Assembly: GCA_009192285.1 (NCBI GenBank)
Contig: WBVU01000011.1
Coordinates: 372,001 to 436,000, forward strand
Direction: 5' to 3'
Length of the DNA stretch: 64,000 nt
Source: Morchella semilibera
Taxonomy: Eukaryota; Ascomycota; Pezizomycetes; Pezizales; Morchellaceae
How positions within the stretch are numbered: position 1 is the stretch's first letter; the number at the start of each line of letters is the position of its first letter. Both the position numbers and the translations under genes were made by a program. Shown piece by piece: positions 33,224 through 43,124 of this stretch. Under the pieces are notes generated by a model that saw only the letters and a list, made by a program, of their open reading frames with translations, was not told the DNA's origin and did no database searches.

Positions 33224-36200
33224 TGTGTGGGTGTGTGGGGGGGGGGGATGGGAAAGGCGTTACGGGGATCATTTGTTACATAGGACTCTAGGTAGATAGA
33301 CAAATAAATAGCTATCATTATAATCAATGTATAGTTGTTTGAGAGCCTTGATCAATAGTGTGTGGTGTGTGAGGATAATTAATATTGGCTGTACTCCACT
33401 CATAGGTACACCCAATAACGACTTGACATTAATTAAAAACTATGCCCTAAGACAACCCGGTGAGGGAGGCCATCCAGGATAGCAAGTACATTTCAGGAGT
33501 CTCAGTATCTATATACACTCCTTCTCATTTTGTAGTCGAGTACGTCGAGTCTCGCCATTTCTTCTATCTGGGTTCGGTATATACATGTATATAAGGTGTA
33601 CTATATACGGGTGTAGGGTAAGTCTAGCGACACCCATAGTAGTATACAGCTCAAGTCAGTTTTCAAACGGCGCATTGAATGTTTAAAATCTCAAGCCACC
33701 AGTACTTGATGGGGTATAGGTGTTCATGGTGTTTTTATTCTCTGTTATCAAGTTTCCACAACCCTACAGATACATCTGGGTTCTTTTATTCAACTTTGAA
33801 GAGTGACTGTACAGCCCCGTTCGAAAAGTCCGGTACCTCCGGGTCCAAAGTACGAGAGTGTTTCTTCTATCTCCTAATCCTCCCATGACTGTAACTATAA
33901 TAACAGAGAGCTACAGTATCTTCATTACAGCCATACCTATCAATTTGTGAGTATGCGTAGGAGAAATGGTTTTTGGGGGTGTCCCATTTTGGGGTGTGGT
34001 TGGACTGTTGTCCCAGGACCTTTGAACAAGAACTATACAAGTGATGCAACGAGCTCAATACCGCGACACAATCAAAGCTAGACCCAGTGAACCTCCCCCA
34101 CCCTCATCCTCACATACTATCATATAGCTCTTCGATCTATACAAACCACCTCCAACCTTTGGGCACGGCTAGTAGCTACGAGATTATAGCTCTTTGCCGC
34201 CGTTGCACCACCTCGAGGACCCCCGGGGTACACACCTGGGAATCCAACGACATCACAGTTCAAAGAGCAATTGTTTTCAGACTGGAATCGCTACTATTTA
34301 TTCATTCTAACGGTATATACATAACAGATATAACGACTGGTAAAGGGCAGAAAAGTGCAGACGAAAAAAAAAAGAAAAGTAATCAAGACCTACCAGTAAA
34401 TTCGTCCAACAGATAAAGCTAGACGAAACCACGCCCCCCTTTGAGTGCTATTTTCTGGCACTTTCTTTTTTCGGTGTTGCTATATGTTTCTGATGTTTTT
34501 TTTGTTTTTTTGTTGGTTTCCTAATTTTCTGGTTTTTTTTATTTTATTTTTTATTTTCTACCTTTTTCGGCTTTTTGTGGCATATAAATAGTATACGCCG
34601 TGGGTATAGATCTCCAATAAGAGATCTACCACGGTTCTCATAATTCGGATCCGTCTCTCCATTTATCGGAGGCCCAACATCTCCCTCATTGGAGAGCATA
34701 AATGTAAACTGAATCAAAAAGGGATCGCTCATGAACCAAAACCAATACCACAAAACACAGATCCATTACTAGGGATCCGTTAGTCCTTTTCTTTTTTTTG
34801 GTTTTTTGTTTCATTTGTTTTTTATTGCTTTTTTTGTTTTTTACCACGAAGTAATATCGAGGGATAGTTGTTTTTGTTGTTTTTGTTGTTTTTACCACGA
34901 AGTAATATCGGGGATGCATGGTTGTTTTTGTTTTTTATTCTTTTGTATTTAGTGCTTGGGTGAACTATCTTACCGGCTCTCCACGGTGCTCCTTGTGCTG
35001 TTGACACAGGACTGCAATACCTTTGGTATGCAGCAATTGGCACTAGATCGGCATGGGTATCTCCAAATTTCGTATCCCATCGATACCGATAAAATTTGCG
35101 GGTGGGCAGGGCATTGGATATCTATTCAGGTGGTGTGTAAATAGATATTCACAAGCATTTGTGTGAGAGGAGCCAAATGCTTGGTTGATATTGTACTAGC
35201 GTGGCCGCCCCTTGTCCCGTGATAAAAAAGAGTGTTAGCATGGTTAGAAAGGCTCATAATATGGGGAGTGTATTCCTAACCTGAAATCGTGATAGTCTGC
35301 GTAAGGTCCACTCAAGTCTTTGAAAAAATGCTAATGGGGAATATCGCCAATATATAATAATATAATACAATTTCCAGGGCCCCCGGAAATACTGAAACAT
35401 TAGGAGTTAAGAATCGTAGGGCGTGGCTGACATAACTGCTCCACAATCGAGGGTTGATTTGCGAGACAACGATCCCGTAGAATGATTGGCTGTTGATAAA
35501 ACAAGATCGGCAGACATCCTAGAACGTTGTGGGAGTTCCCCGAGAGTAGAGACTAGTATAAAAGCTGGGTTGTGTTAGCCGATATATATTTTAGAGAGAG
35601 TAGTATGCTGATAAGCGATGCAGGAATATATAGGAGGGATAGATGAGATGACATGATATGAAATATAACGATAAGAGAAAGAAATAGAATAAAATAGTAG
35701 GTGATTTCGGTTCATCAAACTGCAACTTCAAAAAGACATCAAAAGCCTGATCACGAAGAAGCAGAAGATGCTGCTGGTTCCAGGAATGTGCCTTGTATCC
35801 ATTGCAGTGACTGAGGAAAGAAGAGATCGAGGGGGGAATGGAGTGGTTTATATAGACTTTGGAACGGACAGATTGCATGCTCCCACAGCCAGAGGCCACT
35901 TAGGAAATTTGATTCGAACAGGCTCAGAACCAGCTCGAAAGAACGAGTGTATACTAATCTAAAGTGGCCACAGCCCCGCCTAGAATCCCACTGACATCTT
36001 AAACTTTAGGTCGGCGACTACTACATACAACATACATGTACATGTATTGTGCTTTACGTGCATGTATTGTACGTACATTTATTGAAGGCCTTCTCACGTC
36101 ACTCACTCGTGCCAGATTCCAGATATTGATATTCCCAATTTACTTACGTGTAGACAACTTCATACATACAGGTACATGCTCCACATCACCTACAAGCAAC

Positions 36201-36364
36201 CCATTGCCCCGTTGAGGGCCCAAGGATGGGTTGAAAGGAGCCGTCGAGCACGCTTGTTGTGGGGTTTCTGTGCACTGTTTTAATTTGCAATACGTAAACG
36301 TATAGTATACAGCCACATCGATATTAGACCACACAAAACCACGAGAAACATAACGCCTAAAGAT
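33224..36364. other. 3.1-kb spacer, no gene seen
   Basis: Only short overlapping ORFs. Contains the palindrome TATATACATGTATATA at about 33579-33594, a hairpin (CCGTGGGTATAGATCT...AGATCTACCACGG) at about 34600-34636, T-rich DNA at 34440-34570 and 34790-34945, a 51-bp tandem pair, and repeated CATGTATTGT motifs at about 36035-36075. Confidence 0.6.
34836..34935. repeat. 51-bp tandem pair
   Basis: TACCACGAAGTAATATCG followed by GGGAT and a GTTGTTTTTG run occurs at 34842 and again at 34893. The unit is T-rich apart from this core. Confidence 0.8.
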
Positions 36365-36373
36365 AAACCCAAT

Positions 36374-36488
36374 TAGTCCCGTGCCCATCCCCTATTTTGG
36401 TGTGGTTGGAGATGTAGTATTTTTTTATGTATCCACATATTGCACACCACAATAAAAAAAACACCGATTGGGTCTGGGAACGAGACTA
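36374..36488. mobile_element. 115-bp MITE, 9-bp target duplication (MULE-like), copy B
   Basis: The element begins TAGTCCCGTGCCCATCCCC and ends GGGTCTGGGAACGAGACTA. Identical 9-bp repeats AAACCCAAT flank it at 36365-36373 and 36489-36497. It shares the first ~33 bp (CCCATCCCCTATTTTGGTGTGGTT) and the last ~35 bp with copy A at 24525, which lies in the same orientation. It is a deletion-type sibling with no coding capacity. Confidence 0.9.
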
Positions 36489-36497
36489 AAACCCAAT

Positions 36498-36875
36498 TAC
36501 ATATTCGTGCAAGCAAAGCCCATTCATTCCCAGACCACGCTTTCCTCGAGTGACAACCAGTGAGCGAGTGATAGTCTATGAAGATAACACGCACTCTCAT
36601 TAAAAGCTCTATCAAATCAGTCCTATTGTATTTTTAGAGCTCCAGCCACCGGAAATCCCTTAAAACTTATCCCATTCAGAATTTCCCCCCCTGTTATCAA
36701 AGATAAGACCCATTCATTATCCGCCCCTCCCCCTTCCCAGGTTACCCGGAACAGCCTCCACCGCGGGGTCCATGAGTCAAGTCACCCCCCCCCCCCACCT
36801 ATTCAACCCTCAAACCCGTATCAAACTACACCCGTCTCCCAAACCCCCCCAAACCCCCCCTCCCCCCCCCCAATC
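36498..36875. promoter_or_regulatory. promoter/5' leader of glutaminyl-tRNA synthetase
   Basis: C-rich upstream region with a 14-nt C run at about 36785-36798 and a nearly pure C/A tract (36844-36871) ending 4 nt before the start codon. No other gene seen. Confidence 0.55.
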
Positions 36876-39404
36876 ATGAGTGACCCATCTCTCCTCGCAG
36901 ACCGCTTCGCCGCCCTAGGCCTCGGCGAAAAGCCACTCCAAGAAGCGCTCAAGAACAAGAAGGTCTCCACCGCCTGGGACGAGATCCTTACTGAAGGCGG
37001 GATTGAAGCCACCACCACCGGGGTCGACCCCAAAGCTGCCAGCGCCTTCGCTTCATTAGTGACCGCTACAAAAGACATCGGCTCACTCAGCGGGAAGCGT
37101 GCCTATATTGCGAAAGCGATCACGGACGGGAGGATCAAGAGCAACGTGCAGGTGGATGCGGCCGTAAAGTACATTAAGGCCTGCAAGGGCGATATCGATG
37201 CCGCGGCGTTTGATAAGGAGTGTGGTGTTGGTAAGGAGTTGCTGTTGGGCTAGGTGTAGGGTGTGAAACTGACTGTGGGTGTGTGTGCTGGTAGGGATTG
37301 AGTTTACGCCAGAGGGAATTACCGCTGCGGTTGCATCGTACATGGAGGCAAACAAGGAGATGATACTGGAACAGCGGTATAAGGCCATGACGCCGGTACT
37401 GGTCAATTTAAAGACCCAAACGCCGCTTAAATGGGCACCCCCGGCGGAGGTCAAGAAGGAGATGGATATTCAACTCTTAATGCTCTTGGGTCCTAAAGAT
37501 GAGAGAGATGCGCCACCAAAGAAGCAGCCTAAAGCCGCTGCCCCAGAGGCAAAGGGACCGAAACAAGAAGTTAAGAAAGATGAGGAGATTAGCAAGGATA
37601 GGATGTTTGAGGAAGGCTTCCTTGCAGCTCTCCACAAGCCTGGCGGGAACGAGCAGATCATTCCCGAAAATATGGAGGCCCATTTGAAGGCTACAGGAGG
37701 CAAAGTCTTTACACGATTCCCCCCAGAGGTCCCCCCCCCCCAAAAAAAAAAAACTATTATGAACCACCTACTCATCAGCTTTTCTAGCCCAACGGTTATC
37801 TGCACATTGGCCACTCCAAAGCCATTACCGTAAACTTCGGGTTCGCGCGCTACCACGGCGGCGAATGCTATCTCCGTTACGACGACACAAACCCCACTGC
37901 CGAGGAAGAAAAGTACTTCACTGCCATCCGCGAAATTGTCGAATGGCTTGGTTTCGAGCCCTACAAGATCACCTACGCCTCTGACAACTTTGACAAGCTC
38001 TACGAGCTCGCTGAAGACCTGATCAACCGCGGCTACGGCTACATCTGCCACTGCTCCGGAGAAGAAGTCAACGCTCAGCGCGGCGGCAAAGACCGTGGTC
38101 CCCGCTCCGAGTGTATTCACCGCAACCGCCCCATCTCTGAGAGTCTCGAGCTCTTCCGCCAGATGCGTGATGGCAAGTTCAAGCCCCAGGAAGCCCAGCT
38201 TCGCATGAAGCAAGATATCCTCGGCTCTGGAAACCCGCAGATGTGGGATCTTACCGCCTACCGCGTTCTCGACGCTGAGCACCACCGCACAGGCGATAAA
38301 TGGAAGATCTATCCCACCTACGACTTCACGCACTGCCTATGTGATAGCTTCGAGAACATTTCACACTCTCTCTGCACCACCGAGTTCATCAACTCCCGCG
38401 AGTCCTACGACTGGCTCTGCAACGTCCTCGAGATCTACCGTCCTCAGCAGCGCGAATACGGCCGTCTCAACCTTACCGGTACCATCATGAGCAAGCGCAA
38501 GATTGCTCGCCTCGTCAATGAAGGCTACGTCCGCGGCTGGGACGACCCGCGCCTCTACACCCTTGTCGCCATCCGTCGCCGCGGTGTGCCCCCCGGCGCG
38601 ATCCTCCAGTTCGTCAACGAGCTCGGCGTGACCACCGCCCATTCCTTTGTTCAAATCAAGCGCTTTGAACAGACTGTCCGACGCTACCTTGAGGACACTG
38701 TTCCCCGCCTCATGATGATTACGGATCCCGTCCGTGTCGTGCTCGAGAACCTCCCCCACGACCACCTCGAAGAGATCTCCCTCCCCTTCAAACCCAACGA
38801 CGAAAAGCTCGGCTCTCATAACGTACCTTTCACCCGTATCCTCTATATCGACCGCTCCGACTTCCGCGAGACCGACAGCGCCGACTACTTCCGCCTAGCG
38901 CCCGGCAAATCCGTCGGTCTTCTCAAAGTCCCCCACACCATCCGGGTGACCGCCCTCTCCAAGAACGCCGCCGGCGAAATCATCGAAATCATCTGCCACT
39001 ACGAGAACGATGTCCCCTTCAAGAAGCCCAAGACCTACATCCAATGGATCTCCGAGTGCCCGTCCAAGGGCTCCCCCGTCCCTCTCGAGGCCCGCGTTAC
39101 CAACCAACTCTTCCTCTCCGAGAACCCCGAGACCAACCCTAACGGCTTCCTCGCCGACATCAACCCCGAGAGTGAGCAGGTCTTCTCAAAGGCCATCATC
39201 GAGGTTGGTATCCATGAAGTAAAGCGCCGCGCGCCATGGCCCGAGCTCGAGGGCGAGAAGAACAAGAAGCACGTTGGACCCGAAACTGTCCGTTTCCAGG
39301 CCTTACGTGTTGGTTATTTCGCGCTAGACAGCGACTCGAAGGATGATTCTCTAGTAGTCAACCGCATTGTGACACTAAAGGAGGATGCGGGAAAGAGCGC
39401 CTAG
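36876..39404 (+). CDS. gln4: glutaminyl-tRNA synthetase, cytosolic
   Basis: Class I synthetase that charges tRNA-Gln with glutamine. Exons are 36876-37230, 37295-37728 and 37788-39404, giving 801 aa. The N-terminal ~180 residues form the helical appended domain of eukaryotic GlnRS. A Lys/Pro/Ala-rich linker ([25 protein letters not shown]) follows. The catalytic core begins [19 protein letters not shown] (HIGH at 269-272). The KMSKS-equivalent is MSKRK at 497-501, followed by [21 protein letters not shown]-terminal anticodon-binding beta-barrels run to the end. Intron 2 is unusual: it starts GTCCCCCCCCCC and runs into an A tract, so the donor lacks the normal GTNNGT pattern. The frame and the PEPNGY junction nevertheless require splicing there. 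The C-tract leader ends just before the ATG. Confidence 0.95.
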
Positions 39405-40207
39405 AGTTAGAGTAGAAGTTAGATTCTTCTTACACACATATAGATAGACGTTGTCTTGACCCCCCCTTTTTTTCCCCTTGTTTCCTTTTTTTTTTTTTTG
39501 TCAGTGGGTTGGGGTGTTTGTCCTATTTCTATCATTTTTGCGTTGTGTGTTTTTTTTATTGTAGTTTTTGTGCGGTGGACGCTTTCTGGCTAGCTATATC
39601 CAACAATTATCGGAATAAACGCGGTAAAATAATCTTTATCTTCCATTTATAACCCTCCCTCCTGCCGATGTGCCCACTTGGTGACAAGAAGAGTAGTTCA
39701 GTAGAGGAATCATTTTGATTGAGCGGGTTGCATGAATTAACAATCTTGCTGATTTGGCTCTAGCTTGTTTGCGTCCGAGTGATCATTCATGATGGACACT
39801 AGACTGTATGATGGGTGACCTTGCATTGATGAATTGAACGTCTGCCCAAAGAAAAAACCGCCACGGGATCCAACCAAACACTTACAACAACTGTTTAGGA
39901 AATATCTTGGCAATACTCGATGGCTGGCGTTGGCCTAGGGTGGTGGCTTCCGGTTGACCACCTTGCCTGGCACACAGTTGGGATCAGAGCCCAGTTCATT
40001 ACACAATAAACCTCGTCTTCACTAGCTCTAGCTACCATAACTCATGAACAGGATACGAGTGGGTATAGTCCTGAGATTCCTACGCGACTATGATAGTAAA
40101 GTTTCTCAGCATCTAAAAGAAGGTATCACTCCCCCAATCTGAGGGCGAAGAAGAAAAAAGAACAAAAAAACACCGTTTTCACAATACCCAGTCCCCAGAG
40201 AAGCACC
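39405..40207. other. convergent spacer between GlnRS and RPE1 stops
   Basis: T-rich 3' flank of GlnRS (39465-39560), then unremarkable DNA. No gene seen. Confidence 0.65.
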
Positions 40208-41048
40208 TTATCTTGACAGGTTCTTCTCCACAGTCTCTCTCAACCTCTTAACAACTTCACCGGGACTCTCAGCTCCAAACACTGCAGTCCCCGCCACAAT
40301 CACGTTTGCGCCCGCCTCCGCAGCCTGATCGATTGTGCCCAGACCCAGCCCACCATCAACCTCAATATCCAGCTCCGGATACCTCTCACGCAGCGCCGCA
40401 ACCTTCGGCATGCATCGTGCCTGGAACTTCTGCCCTCCAAAGCCGGGTTCAACGGTCATGACCAGCACCATCTAGAAGCTTTATCAGCACGATCCTCAAA
40501 AGGGTTTCAGAACACAGCTACGAACATCAGGCTTCTCGACATCCCCGTCCAGCAATGGGTAGACCACATCTGCAGGAGTATCAGGCTTGATCGCAACACC
40601 AGCCTTCATACCGAGGGCATGGATATTCTTGATCATCTGCGCCGGCGACACCGCAGGGTCCTTCGAGGTGACTGCAGCTTCATAGTGGAAGCAGTAGAGG
40701 TCGCAGCCAGCCTTCTTGAAGTCCCCGAGCCACTTCTGCGGCTATTGGGTTGTCAGTGCGCTGCTTTCTAGTGTTATTAAGGTGCTAGTAGCCACTATTA
40801 CGGACCTCAGCCACCATCATGTGGCAGTCGAAAACGCCCTTACTCCAGTCTGCGCTTCTCTCAACACTCCCTCTGATACATGTGACCACCGGTGCTCCAA
40901 TTGTGATGTTTGGTACAAAGTGCCCGTCCATGATATCGATGTGAAGCCAGTCTGCGCCGTGCTCCTTGATGACGGTGGAACATTCTGATGAGAGACTTCC
41001 GAAATCGGAAGCAAGAATTGAGGGGGCAATGATTGCTTTGGGCGCCAT
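40208..41048 (-). CDS. rpe1: ribulose-5-phosphate 3-epimerase
   Basis: Interconverts ribulose 5-phosphate and xylulose 5-phosphate in the non-oxidative pentose phosphate pathway (cytosol). Exons are 41048-40806, 40741-40526 and 40471-40208, giving 240 aa, the usual length. The (beta/alpha)8 barrel signatures are all present: [11 protein letters not shown] at the N-terminus, [16 protein letters not shown] (metal-binding His/Asp), [13 protein letters not shown] and the C-terminal [29 protein letters not shown]. Catalytic metal ligands (His in LHIDIMDG, the two Asp, His in FDCHMMV) are intact. The middle exon, translated by hand, gives [21 protein letters not shown] as expected. An exact CRE lies about 172 bp upstream. 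Confidence 0.95.
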
Positions 41049-41438
41049 TTTTAGCTTGTTTGATATTGGGTTTGGAGGAGCTTAGAGGGCGGTTGCGATG
41101 TTTATTTGGTGGGGTGAATTGGCGGGGTAGGGATTATTCACAACCATTTTATGCAAAGATTAGTATGCATTACTGGCAATAGCTCATAGCGTTACCCGGT
41201 CGGGTTATTTAATTTATAGTGACGTCAAATAACATCTTGGAGGTTGGCGGGGAGACCGATACATGGTACACGGACGTTCACTCGCACGATATTTCCAACA
41301 TACGACTTTTGTATAAGAAAGGATTACAAGAAGCACCAAGAATAAACATTAACACAGCAGTTAACTATTTCATTACACGTTAATTTCTTAAAAACTAAGA
41401 ATCATTAAAAAATCATAGCCCGAGAACGAAGGCGGGCA
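41049..41438. other. intergenic: RPE1 promoter and SRP102 3' flank
   Basis: RPE1 upstream region on the minus strand, including the CRE at 41220-41227. The distal part is A/T-rich and presumably holds the SRP102 terminator. No ORF. Confidence 0.65.
41220..41227. promoter_or_regulatory. exact CRE, TGACGTCA
   Basis: Perfect 8-bp ATF/CREB palindrome 172-179 bp upstream of the RPE1 start codon. In fungi such sites bind stress-responsive bZIP factors (Atf1/Sko1 type). Regulation of RPE1 by it is inferred from position only. Confidence 0.55.
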
Positions 41439-42399
41439 CTACAGGCAGCCGCCAATGAACGCGCTCAATTTATCTTTCCAGTCTTTCTTTTCAACACTAC
41501 CACTCGTCACTTCCACCTCTACACCAACCTCCTCCATGGCCTTAAGTTCGAATGGGCCTTCTCCACCTTCGCCGAGCCACTCCTTCTCCTCGTTGCCTTC
41601 ACCATCGTCCTCGACGTCAAGGATACCCTTAGACCTCGAGATTCTCATCTTGGTGATCTCCTCCTCTAAGAGCTTTTGTATCTTACTAGCGGGAAGTGCA
41701 GTAAAAACATCACTCTTATTACAAGCAATCAATAGCCGTTTAGGCTGTGAGGATGTGGCGCCTGATGCGGAGGCAGCCCCTTGCAATGTCAAAAGAACTT
41801 CGTAAAGATATTCGGCGGTACCGCGGATGTCGGTCAAGGAAGAGTCGAGAACGAAGATGACGCCACGGATGACAGGAGATGAGATCTGAGACAACGCAAG
41901 ATGACGCAATTTTCCGTGCCCAGGGGTGTCGGAAAGAAGAAACTTGATGTAAGATTTCATCGAAGGATCATTGACCGAGCGGTACTTGGAAGATCCCGCG
42001 ACAGAGGCAGAGATTGAGCATTCAAGCGACAAGGGGCTCTGGCTAGTACGGGTATCTGGGGGAGGCTTTCCACTTTCTGTTTCTGATTCGAACTATTTAC
42101 TTGTTAATACAGCGGGAGTGCGCAATCGGGCAGGAAAAACATACAGCTGTCATAAGAGAAGTTTTTCCACTGCCAACCGGACCAACAAGAAGAAATGTGG
42201 GTAGAGTGGTCGCAGCGCGTGACCGGAATATGAGCGTATGAATCAGTACAGGGGTCAAGAAAATGACGATGGCCGTCACGATCAAGACGGGGAGGGAAGG
42301 GTTGAAAAACGAAGCCATGAGGGAGCTTAAATCTGCGCCGCCTGGCGGAGGCGTAGATAGCAGCGGTGTAGCATCTGGCAACGGTAAAGAGGATTCCAT
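41439..42399 (-). CDS. srp102: signal recognition particle receptor subunit beta
   Basis: ER-membrane GTPase that anchors the SRP receptor alpha subunit during co-translational targeting. Exons are 42399-42145 and 42092-41439 (302 aa), with a 52-bp intron. A single membrane span lies at about 36-58 (PSLPVLIVTAIVIFLTPVLIHTLIF), followed directly by the G domain: P-loop GPVGSGKT (73-80), G3 DTPGH in LLSDTPGHGKLR, and G4 NKSD in LIACNKSD. A charged insert (DVEDDGEGNEEKEW) precedes the conserved C-terminal FELKAMEEVGVEVEVTSGSVEKKDW. The pattern and length match fungal SRPRB. It is divergent from COPI beta', 725 bp between starts. Confidence 0.93.
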
Positions 42400-43124
42400 G
42401 TTTTGTTTCGAAGATACGGCGAGCTTGCCACTAGGAGAGATGAGAAAGGGGGCCCCGAGTGTGCGTGTACGGAGATGGAGCGACTTAAGGTGAACGTGGA
42501 GGTTTGCCTGTCATGGGTCGTAAGCATGCATGCATTTCTCTGCTGACTAAGCGTGCCCCGAATCACGATTCATAATAGGCACTGTGGGTTGGACTTCTAT
42601 AGGGGATTAGACCCACATGTACCTTCCCCCTTATGCTATAGGCAATTAAGGATACCATTTCAGCACATAGACTTAAAATTAAGGCGAAATACCACACCCA
42701 CTTTCAAGCTTTGTCTGTAAAGTACTTCTACATGTATTGATCAAGAAAGTTGATTCCAGTAAGAACATGTAGATATAAGTGTGCCTGGAAGGTTGGCGGG
42801 GTAGTAGTTAAGTTAGGGATTGTGGTAGTGATATGTCTATATATACCTCGCTACTACCAATTTTTCTAAGGATCTTATCTGGTTCTATCATAGTCTTGAT
42901 TTTTCAGTTGGGGGCCATAATGTGGTATGTAGATACACCTCAAGCTGTGAGCCGCCAAGCCAATATTCAACCTCTGCCCTAAACCCCTGCCATTACTGCA
43001 CAACAGCTGTCCTCTCGCAAAAAGCTTCAGGGGATACTACCTATCATCAGAACTGACAAGCGCGAACTTCTCCCCAGGATAAAATAATCGAATACAGAGG
43101 AATATCAGCCGGGAAGTGGAAATT
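42400..43124. promoter_or_regulatory. divergent promoter region between SRP102 and SEC27
   Basis: 725 bp separate the two start codons. It contains TATATATA-type AT-rich patches (about 42836-42848) and no competing ORF. I cannot assign specific factor sites. Confidence 0.5.

Noticed and set aside
32224-33327. 367-codon minus-strand ORF opposite AP-3 mu
   Set aside because: Antisense shadow of a GC-rich exon; the sense strand encodes the conserved mu-homology domain.
37470-38333. 287-codon minus-strand ORF opposite GlnRS
   Set aside because: Shadow frame; the sense strand holds the HIGH-containing catalytic core.
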